From assembly GCA_029263175.1 (NCBI GenBank), contig JAJCXZ010000044.1, forward strand, positions 1 to 51,465: DNA of 51,465 nt. Direction: 5' to 3'. Below, in pieces: positions 45,644 through 51,465 of this stretch; positions within the stretch are counted from its first letter, which is position 1; the number at the start of each line of letters is the position of its first letter. Below the pieces are notes generated by a model. It was not told where the DNA came from and made no database searches. It saw only the letters and a program-made list of their open reading frames with translations. The position numbers and the translations under genes were made by a program. This DNA is from Acidimicrobiales bacterium (lineage in GTDB: Bacteria > Actinomycetota > Acidimicrobiia > Acidimicrobiales > Aldehydirespiratoraceae).

Positions 45644-45951
45644 ACGCGGACCATCTCGAGGCAGAACGCTGACTGGCACCTCACACCCTCGCGAACCTTC
45701 GCCACCGCCGTTGGTCTCAACTAGGGCACCGGCAAACACTCTCTACCCATCCGGTCACTGGACCGGCTCACCCGCTTCGGATTCGGGAACTTCGACATCG
45801 AGCCCAGCGACCAATCCGATCCCTGCATCACCCTCTATCGGACCATCGGACCATCGGGCTCCCAGCAACCCGCCTCACCCGGAGCTGGCCCGATGACCTG
45901 CAGCAAGCACACGCCCTCGAGCTAGCCGAGATGTACCACCAGGCCAGCTGA
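45644..45951 (+). pseudogene. Degraded gene remnant
   Basis: One frame reads TVAARLTRTISRQNADWHLTPSRTFA, then a TAG, then LPIRSLDRLTRFGFGNFDIEP; after a short duplication (ATCGGACC twice) a second frame gives LTRSWPDDLQQAHALELAEMYHQAS and a TGA at 45949. It looks like a broken element gene. The family is not recognised; a plasmid maintenance or regulator gene is possible. Confidence 0.35.
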
Positions 45952-45957
45952 GTCCAC

Positions 45958-45985
45958 AGGGGCGGCACCTCAAGGTGCCGCCCCT
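45958..45985. terminator. Strong perfect hairpin
   Basis: AGGGGCGGCACCT and AGGTGCCGCCCCT are 13-bp perfect arms separated by only two bases. It separates the remnant from the ArdC module and probably works in both directions. Confidence 0.65.
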
Positions 45986-46286
45986 CCTTCGCGTTCAGAC
46001 ACCGGCTTCCCGCTGACACGCTGGCTGGGACTTGTCTCCTTCACGCCGAAGTGCCACGCAATCAGGTCGAACTGAAGCATGTACAGGTCGGGCCAGTTGC
46101 CGTGCCGTGACGGCCCGCTCTCGGCGTCAAGCCCATTCGCCACCTTGCGGCAGAGCCGAGTCCACGTTTCCCGACCCGTTGGGTCGAAGGCCAGGGCTGG
46201 ACACCGCGTGCCGACCCGGCTGAGTCGCTTCCAGCGAACGCAGCGCAGCGCTGCGTCCGCACATGCGAACCAACGGAGACGATCCA
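45986..46286. other. Leader region of the ArdC operon
   Basis: No convincing gene. It ends with GCGCAGCGCTGCGTCC, a self-complementary stretch, just before the ArdC RBS. A minus-strand open frame here lacks a credible start. Confidence 0.35.
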
Positions 46287-47171
46287 ATGAACTACCAAGA
46301 CCACGCCACCAACATCACCCGCCGACTCGTCGACATGATCCAAACCGGGACCCACGGCCAATGGGCCATGCCCTGGCACACCCACGACCTCGGCGACCTA
46401 CTCAACGCCCGCAACGCCACCACCGACAGCCGCTACAACGGCGCCAACGTCCTCACCCTCGCAATCGAAGCGCTCGAGGCCGGCTACCCCACCGGCGAAT
46501 GGGCCACCTACAAACAATGGACCGACCACGGCGCCCAAGTCCGCAAAGGCGAACGCTCCGCCCACGTCATCAAATGGGTCACCCGCAAGACCCAAGCCGA
46601 CGACCAACCCACCAACGGCGGCGAGCCCCGCGAGACCCGGCAACTCCTTCCACGCGTCTACTCGGTGTTCAACGCCCACCAGGTCGACGGCCACGACACC
46701 CAACCCGACACCGCACCGGCGACCCCAGCCGATGAATGGTTCGCAGCGATCGGCGCAGACGTTCACTACGGCTCAGACCGCGCCTACTACAACCCGCGCA
46801 CGGACCGGATCTATGTCCCCGCTGTCGGCCAATTCAACGACCTCGAAGCGTTCCACGCCACCAACCTCCACGAACACATCCACTGGACCGGGCACAGCTC
46901 CCGACTCGATCGGCTCGACATCGGCAAACCCATGGACTCACCCGAGTACGCGGCCGAGGAACTCGTCGCCGAGCTCGGCGCCGCCATTGGTTGCGCTCGC
47001 CTCGGGATCAGTCCGACACCGCGACCAGATCACGCCGCCTACTTGGCGCACTGGCTCACCGCCCTCGATGCGGACCCCAAGCAACTGTTTCGCTCAGCGG
47101 CCGCTGCACAACGAGCCGTCGACCATCTCGACCAACTCGTCAACCCGACCAGCGACCAGGTCGCAGCATGA
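46287..47171 (+). CDS. ArdC-like antirestriction protein with zincin domain
   Basis: This 294-aa protein starts at ATG 46287 with ACGGAGA upstream. The N-terminal ssDNA-binding (DUF1738) domain has ITRRLVDMIQ...WAMPWH and NGANVLTLAIEA...W-TYKQW. The C-terminal metallopeptidase domain has HEHIHWTGH (residues 195-203) with a following EELVAELGAA glutamate. ArdC proteins protect incoming plasmid DNA from restriction. The stop overlaps the next start (ATGA). Confidence 0.9.
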   Translation: MNYQDHATNITRRLVDMIQTGTHGQWAMPWHTHDLGDLLNARNATTDSRYNGANVLTLAIEALEAGYPTGEWATYKQWTDHGAQVRKGERSAHVIKWVTRKTQADDQPTNGGEPRETRQLLPRVYSVFNAHQVDGHDTQPDTAPATPADEWFAAIGADVHYGSDRAYYNPRTDRIYVPAVGQFNDLEAFHATNLHEHIHWTGHSSRLDRLDIGKPMDSPEYAAEELVAELGAAIGCARLGISPTPRPDHAAYLAHWLTALDADPKQLFRSAAAAQRAVDHLDQLVNPTSDQVAA

Positions 47172-47389
47172 GCCGGCCGCCGAGCCCCCGATACCCGTTC
47201 GAACCGCTCGCCAGCGAGGCCCGAACCTCCACCGTTGGAACGCTCGCTCAACGGATCGGAGTCAGCCGCCGAACCCTGCACCGCTGGGCAAACGATGGCG
47301 TCCCCGTCGAACAAGCCGACCGCGCCGCCATCGCCCTCGGCTCACACCCCGCCTACCTCTGGCCCGACTACTGGAACCGAACCAGCTAG
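47168..47389 (+). CDS. Small helix-turn-helix protein
   Basis: This 73-aa protein overlaps ardC by 4 bp. It contains TLAQRIGVSRRTLHRWANDG, a DNA-binding HTH, then VEQADRAAIALGSHPAYLWPDYW. It is probably a regulator or excisionase-like factor of the element. A frameshifted partial copy lies at 49981-50108. Confidence 0.8.
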   Translation: MSRPPSPRYPFEPLASEARTSTVGTLAQRIGVSRRTLHRWANDGVPVEQADRAAIALGSHPAYLWPDYWNRTS

Positions 47390-47977
47390 CACCGCCCGGC
47401 GCAACACCACAGACGCCCTGTCGCCACCGCAGTCCAGGACTGCTCGCCTGCTTCGAAATCGGGTCGAGTCAACGCCACGCTGCCAATGACCCCAGGTTCG
47501 CGCCGGGCCGGTAGCTGTTCGGCCCTTCTCGGCCGCCTGCCAGTCAGAGATCGAGACCTGCCACCGAGGCGCCAGCGATGACACCTGACGCTCCGACCCA
47601 CTTGCCCGACGTCGGCGCCAAGTCCACTTGCTCGAACGAATCGCCGACACCCGCGCCCGATGCCGATGGAGACCTTGCGAGGCCCTGCTGCTATCCACCC
47701 GTGCCACACGCCGTTCAACATGCCCCTGCCTTGAGCTGGTTTCGGCGGACCGGGGTACGTACAGGCGTCATGCTCCACCGGAGCCGCTTCGACGCAACCA
47801 CTTTGCACGAAACCACTCGGCCCCAACTCCGTTGGCGTCCCTTGCGCTGCGCTCCAGCCTCGCTAGGCCCCGCACAAAGAAGTCAAGGCCCTACGGGCTG
47901 CGACGGCGCTCCACCCCGGAGGTTGTGACCCCCGAACACCCCGACCACCGGGAACCAACCAAACAAGGAGACACCAA
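47390..47977. other. 590-bp stretch without a confident gene
   Basis: Open frames exist but none has a good start or recognisable product. A frame around 47610-47800 reads LLERIADTRARCRWRPCEALLL and might be a small element protein. The last 20 bp hold AAGGAG, the RBS of ssb. Confidence 0.35.
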
Positions 47978-48325
47978 ATGAACAACGTGACACTCGTCGG
48001 CCGACTCGCCACAGACCCCCGACTCGAAGCCACCAACGGCAACCCGATCTGCACCTTCCGGCTCGCAGTCGATCGAGGCAAACAAGACGGCGCCGACTTC
48101 ATCCCAGTCAAGTGCTTCGGAGCCGCAGCCGAGAACCACGCCAAGTACCTCACCAAGGGCCGACTGATCTCGCTCACCGGGCGCATCAGCCACTCACAAT
48201 GGGCCGACAAAGAAACCGGCGACCCGAGGGAACGATACGAAATCATCGGCAGCTTCATCGGCTACCTCGACAGCGCAAAGACAGGCAGCAACGTCGAAGC
48301 CCAGCCCGGCGAGGAAGCCTTCTAG
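47978..48325 (+). CDS. ssb: Single-stranded DNA-binding protein
   Basis: This 115-aa OB-fold protein has MNNVTLVGRLATDPRLE, FRLAVDR, FIPVKCFGAAAENHAKYLTKGRLISLTGRI and YEIIGSFIGYL. It is shorter than chromosomal SSB and lacks the acidic DDDIPF tail, as is usual for element-borne SSBs. RBS AAGGAG is 9 nt upstream. It would coat transferred single strands. Confidence 0.93.
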   Translation: MNNVTLVGRLATDPRLEATNGNPICTFRLAVDRGKQDGADFIPVKCFGAAAENHAKYLTKGRLISLTGRISHSQWADKETGDPRERYEIIGSFIGYLDSAKTGSNVEAQPGEEAF

Positions 48326-48337
48326 GCAACAGCCAAC

Positions 48338-48367
48338 GGCGGGTCCGACAGCAAAGCCGGGCCCGCC
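48338..48367 (+). terminator. Terminator hairpin after ssb
   Basis: GGCGGGTCCG and CGGGCCCGCC pair with one G-U wobble over 10 bp around a 10-nt loop, 12 bp past the ssb stop. Confidence 0.6.
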
Positions 48368-48517
48368 CTCAGGTGTGCCGTCTCCGAGTTTCCTTCACTC
48401 CACCCCGCCGAAGCACCTCGGCCTCCATGCCGACCTCGCGCCGGCGCATCGATATGCGGATGGTTTCGCGGTCGCAGCGCTGCGACTTCACGGCAGGCCG
48501 CAACCTAGTCCGCCTTC

Positions 48518-49264
48518 CTAGTTCTCCTGCTCGGCGACGAGGTTGCCTTCGTTGTCGAATGCTCTGATCGCCGTGGGTTTTGGGTCGTAGTTGCCGTGGC
48601 CGCCGTCGATTTCGCCGGTACCTGGGCGAGTAAACTCTCCGACGAAGTATCCGCTGGCTTCCACGGCAACGGTGATGGTCTCGCCTTGATCGAAGTCGAT
48701 CTCGACCCTTGTGGCCGGTGCTGGTGCTTTGCCGTAGGGCCAGAAGACCTCGGTCTCGGCTCCCACATTTCCGTCATGGGACAGCCAAAACTCGTCGTCG
48801 TTGTGTCGTACCGCGCCGGGCGGGTTGCAGCCACTCGTCCCGCTGACCGTCTGTCCGTCGGGTGTCGTCTCGACGAGTGCGTCACCGTTGATCGGCGCGT
48901 CACTCGACGCTCTGGTCGTGTACAAGGTGATGGTGTTGCCGTTCGGGCGCACCATGCTGGCAACTGCCTCAGTGATGCTCGATTCGGTCCGGCAGGTCTC
49001 AACGGGGAGGAGCTTGTTGTCGTCGGGGAACAGGTTGCCGGTAGCGGCCGCTGCCACTCCACCGAGGGCCAGTGTCGCGATGGTGGCAGCGATCAGGATT
49101 CTGGTGCGTCGCGGCCTGGCGCTTCTGGCCAGATCGGCTGCAGGCGCAGTGTCGGGTTCGTTGGTGAGGATGGTTGCCATGAGTTGCTCCTTGAGGTGGG
49201 CATGGCGATCCGGCGTGAGTCCGTCGTCGGGTTCGATGAGACGGCGAAGGTCTTGCTCGTTCAT
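48518..49264 (-). CDS. Membrane-anchored anti-sigma-like protein
   Basis: This 248-aa protein has a cytoplasmic N-terminus (MNEQDLRRLIEPDDGLTPDRH...), one helix (ILIAATIATLALGGVAAAA, residues about 56-74) and an extracytoplasmic domain with two cysteines (VETCRTE, TSGCNPP) that could form a disulfide. Its ATG overlaps the sigma-factor stop. It lacks the zinc-binding HxxxCxxC anti-sigma motif, so the role rests on gene pairing. Confidence 0.75.
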   Translation of the reverse strand: MNEQDLRRLIEPDDGLTPDRHAHLKEQLMATILTNEPDTAPAADLARSARPRRTRILIAATIATLALGGVAAAATGNLFPDDNKLLPVETCRTESSITEAVASMVRPNGNTITLYTTRASSDAPINGDALVETTPDGQTVSGTSGCNPPGAVRHNDDEFWLSHDGNVGAETEVFWPYGKAPAPATRVEIDFDQGETITVAVEASGYFVGEFTRPGTGEIDGGHGNYDPKPTAIRAFDNEGNLVAEQEN

Positions 49265-49902
49265 CTCGTGTTCCTTTCGTCGGGGTGTTCAACCGGATCG
49301 GTGTGCGAGCGGTCGCTGGCACTAACGGTTGATGCCCGTTGGGGCGAAGCGGTTCCATGGTCGGCAGCGAGCTTCTGTCGAGCTCGCCCGAGACGGGACT
49401 TGACGGTGCCGACAGCAACGTCGAGGACCTGGGCGATCTCGTCGTAGCTGAGTTCTTCCCAAGCCCACAAGAGGATCACTTCTCGATGCGCAGCAGAGAG
49501 CCGATCGAGGCGGTCTTGGATTTGTGCGAGTTCGGCTTTGTGATCGAGACGCTCGATGGCCTGCTCGATGGGATCAGCCGAGTCTCTGTGCATGCTCAGA
49601 CGTCGGGTGGCGCGTGTGCCGCGTTCGGACGATCGCCAATGTCGTCGTTCGAGGTTTCGAGCAACTCCGATCAGCCAGGCGCGCAGCGAGCCATCGAGGA
49701 GCGTGATCTCGCTTCGCCGGCGCCAGGCTTCGAGAAACACCTGCGAGGTGATGTCCTCGGCCACGACGTCGCTGCCAACCCGTCGACGAACAAACCTGTA
49801 GACCAGGTCGCCATGTCGATCAAACACGCGACCGAACGCGGTCGCGTCACCACCGACCGCCAAGGGCCAATCTTCGAGGTCGGTGCTCACGTTGGCCGAC
49901 AT
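49261..49902 (-). CDS. ECF-type RNA polymerase sigma factor
   Basis: This protein of about 213 aa starts at the ATG at 49902; an upstream start at 49923 is possible. Sigma region 2 shows FGRVFDRHGDLVYRFVRRRVG...EDITSQVFLEAWRRR, and region 4 shows LDRLSAAHREVILLWAWEELSYDEIAQVLDVAVGTVKSRLGRARQKL. It is paired by overlap with the anti-sigma-like membrane protein, giving a signal-responsive module inside the mobile element. Confidence 0.93.
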   Translation of the reverse strand: MSANVSTDLEDWPLAVGGDATAFGRVFDRHGDLVYRFVRRRVGSDVVAEDITSQVFLEAWRRRSEITLLDGSLRAWLIGVARNLERRHWRSSERGTRATRRLSMHRDSADPIEQAIERLDHKAELAQIQDRLDRLSAAHREVILLWAWEELSYDEIAQVLDVAVGTVKSRLGRARQKLAADHGTASPQRASTVSASDRSHTDPVEHPDERNTR

Positions 49903-49980
49903 CGACCGTGGTCCTCGTCGCATACAACCTCATGCCCGATCCACGTCGCTAGTTCCATCAGATCTCAAGTTTCACGGCCG

Positions 49981-50108
49981 AAGCGCGAAGACCCACCATT
50001 GGCACACTCGCGCAACGGATCGGAGTCAGCCGCCGAACCCTGCACCGCTGGGCAAACGACGCCGTTCCGTCGAACAAACCGACCGCGCCGCCATCGCCGT
50101 AGAACCGC
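49981..50108 (+). pseudogene. Frameshifted partial copy of the small HTH gene
   Basis: About 110 bp match 47219-47335 closely (TLAQRIGVSRRTLHRWAND), but one C is missing in the following run, shifting the frame, and no start or tail remains. It is directly followed by a minisatellite. Confidence 0.7.
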
Positions 50109-50141
50109 GCAAGAAGCCACCCCGACGAACGTCGAACCCGA

Positions 50142-50305
50142 CAGCACCACACCGACAGCACCACACCGACAGCACCACACCGACAGCACAACACCGAACC
50201 ACACCGACAGCACCAAGCGACAGCACCACACCGACAGCACCACACCGACAGCACCACACAGACAGCACCAAGCGACAGCACCAAGCGACAGCACCACACC
50301 AAGCG
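50142..50305. repeat. Short tandem repeat (14/13-bp units)
   Basis: About a dozen units of CAGCACCACACCGA and the shorter CAGCACCAAGCGA, in mixed order. There are no spacers of unique sequence, so it is not CRISPR. It could be a replication slippage array or iteron-like protein-binding sites of the element. Confidence 0.75.
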
Positions 50306-50364
50306 CGCAAAGATCACCCGCACAGAGCGATCAATCTCATCCAGGAAAAATGTCAGACACAACC

Positions 50365-50480
50365 GCAGGTCCTGTCGGACCTGCTCTGGGAGATAACTGC
50401 ACGAATCTCCCAACGCCAGAAACCCTTGGGAGATTCGGAAATCGGCGGTTAGTTCGCCCGAAGTGTCCCAATCGGGAGAT
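50365..50480. other. oriT-like region with inverted and direct repeats
   Basis: It contains a perfect hairpin GCAGGTCC-TGTC-GGACCTGC (50365-50384) and a second hairpin GGGAGAT-N10-ATCTCCC (50388-50411), then two more direct GGGAGAT words (50428-50434, 50474-50480). It ends about 40 bp before a MobF relaxase gene, the usual place for an origin of transfer. Function is inferred. Confidence 0.45.
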
Positions 50481-50521
50481 CCGGCGAACCACAGGTAGTG
50501 GATGGGAACGGGATCCGCACT

Positions 50522-51465
50522 GTGCACGTGAGCGTGACCGTCCTCGGTGCTCAGGCTGGGGCGGCGGGACGGGCCGCGGACAACATCGTCGGCTACCTCG
50601 AAGGCAGCGAGCTTTCCGAAAACGGATCTATCGAGACCCGGAGATCACAGGCCGGTTCACAGGTTCGCGAGGAAGCCGCTTCAACTGGTGGACCCCACGC
50701 TGCTGCACAGGCAGGGAGTTACTACGCCGACTCGGCTGAGGCGGCTGGCAGGTGGCGAGGCCGAGGTGCGCAGCCGGAGCATTTTGACATTGGAGAGGAA
50801 GTCGACCCGGAGGCTTTTCGTCGGGTCCTCCTCGGCCAGGATCCTCGGACCGGTGATCAGCTGTTGCTGGCGAACGGGTCGAGTGGACGCGCACGAGGTC
50901 ATGCTCATGGCCTCCCGTCAATCCCGGGTGACCCGAACGAACTGATCACTGCTTCACAGGTTGCGGAGATGGCAGGGGTCGATGCCTCCTACGTTCGACG
51001 ACTGGCGAACAAGACCGCGCAGCTGAGAGTGGACCAGGCCGCGGCGACGGCCAACAGAAAGGTGGCTCCCGAGACGCCCCATTCCTACCTCGACGCATCC
51101 AAGAACGGTAAGGGGCGCTGGAGCGTCACGAGGGGTGAGGCTGAACGGTTTGCCGGTGAGCGTTCCGAGCCGCAGATGATGTTGGGTTTCGACATCACCT
51201 GGTCGGCGCCCAAGTCGGTTTCAGCCTTGTACGCACAGGGGACCGCTGCAGATCAGGCGGCGGTCGACGAATCGATCGAGGCCGCGGTCGCCGCTGGCAT
51301 GGACTACATCGAACGCGAAGGCTTCCGGGTGCGGCGCAACGGCAAACCCGAACAGGCGTCAAGAATGCTGGCAGCGTCCTACCGTCACAACACCAACCGG
51401 GCCCTGGAACCCCAGCTCCACGAGCATGTCGTGGTGGCGAACATGGCCACCAACAGTCTCGGTGA
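50522..51465 (+). CDS. MobF-family conjugative relaxase (TrwC/TraA-like), N-terminal part
   Basis: The frame runs from GTG 50522 (another GTG at 50528) off the right edge. After an unusual leader of about 65 residues it shows the tyrosine pair Tyr67-Tyr68 (GSYYADS), GRWRGRGA, a DPEAFRRVLLGQDP block, an inserted HTH-like segment (ITASQVAEMAGVDASYVRRL), then the core LGFDITWSAPKSVSALYA and the histidine motif LEPQLHEHVVVANM. The relaxase nicks oriT and pilots the strand into recipients. No strong RBS is visible. Confidence 0.88.
   Translation, partial: MHVSVTVLGAQAGAAGRAADNIVGYLEGSELSENGSIETRRSQAGSQVREEAASTGGPHAAAQAGSYYADSAEAAGRWRGRGAQPEHFDIGEEVDPEAFRRVLLGQDPRTGDQLLLANGSSGRARGHAHGLPSIPGDPNELITASQVAEMAGVDASYVRRLANKTAQLRVDQAAATANRKVAPETPHSYLDASKNGKGRWSVTRGEAERFAGERSEPQMMLGFDITWSAPKSVSALYAQGTAADQAAVDESIEAAVAAGMDYIEREGFRVRRNGKPEQASRMLAASYRHNTNRALEPQLHEHVVVANMATNSLG

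Noticed and set aside
45970-46287. 105-codon minus-strand gene
   Set aside because: Only a TTG without RBS as start, and its end runs into the perfect hairpin at 45958-45985.
50142-50305. CRISPR array
   Set aside because: Units of 13-14 bp are contiguous with no unique spacers and no cas genes nearby.
49339-50739. 466-codon plus-strand frame spanning the sigma gene and tandem repeat
   Set aside because: Low-complexity translation; it is antisense to the sigma factor and reads through the minisatellite and oriT-like region.

Overview
The window is GC-rich and its genes overlap tightly. It looks actinobacterial: there is a mycothiol-dependent maleylpyruvate isomerase-type protein, an F420-type PPOX oxidoreductase, many GTG/TTG starts, several apparently leaderless genes, a NarL/DesK-type two-component system and a MobF relaxase with actinobacterial features. 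I lean towards Acidimicrobiia or a related environmental actinobacterium, but no rRNA or core marker is present to prove it.

The layout reads as a chain of islands separated by attachment-site-like repeats. (1) 1-307 is the end of an IS481-type transposase. A 171-bp repeat at 346-516 recurs at 6374-6544. Between the copies lie a possible toxin-antitoxin pair (553-1037) and a LysR-controlled catabolic operon: a gamma-butyrobetaine-hydroxylase-like dioxygenase, an isopropylmalate-dehydrogenase-like enzyme and a ThDP decarboxylase. (2) 6.5-16.7 kb carries a DUF5990 protein, a histidine kinase/response regulator pair, two MerR-controlled metal/redox modules, and an ankyrin protein with an Imm1-like C-terminus. 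One MerR module contains a CcdA-like membrane protein with an in-frame TGA at a redox-cysteine position, followed by a SECIS-like hairpin. (3) 16.7-17.3 kb holds degraded att-like repeats. It is followed by a methyltransferase, a cupin and a 5'-truncated MMPL gene that ends in an initiator-tRNA-like sequence (20104-20125).

(4) 20.1-36.2 kb is metabolic: TetR, universal stress protein and MFS exporter; a six-gene operon (alpha/beta hydrolase, LigB dioxygenase, MDMPI, PPOX, DoxX, YceI) divergent from an HxlR regulator, resembling quinone/catechol detoxification sets; and an overlapping operon (MFS, TetR, MMPL, hydrolase, thioesterase, P450 remnant) divergent from an intact P450. It ends at a larger fragment of initiator tRNA (36168-36215).

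(5) 36.2 kb to the right edge is a mobile defence island. It has a complete QatABCD anti-phage system. Divergent from that is a three-gene operon in which an AbiEi/AbiEii toxin-antitoxin pair is translationally coupled to a large helical-repeat protein ending in a CHAT caspase-like protease domain. Conjugative-element genes follow: ArdC-type antirestriction protein, small HTH protein, SSB, ECF sigma/anti-sigma-like pair, an oriT-like inverted-repeat region and a MobF relaxase cut by the window edge.

The two most novel-looking items are the putative selenocysteine-containing CcdA and the AbiE-CHAT operon beside Qat.
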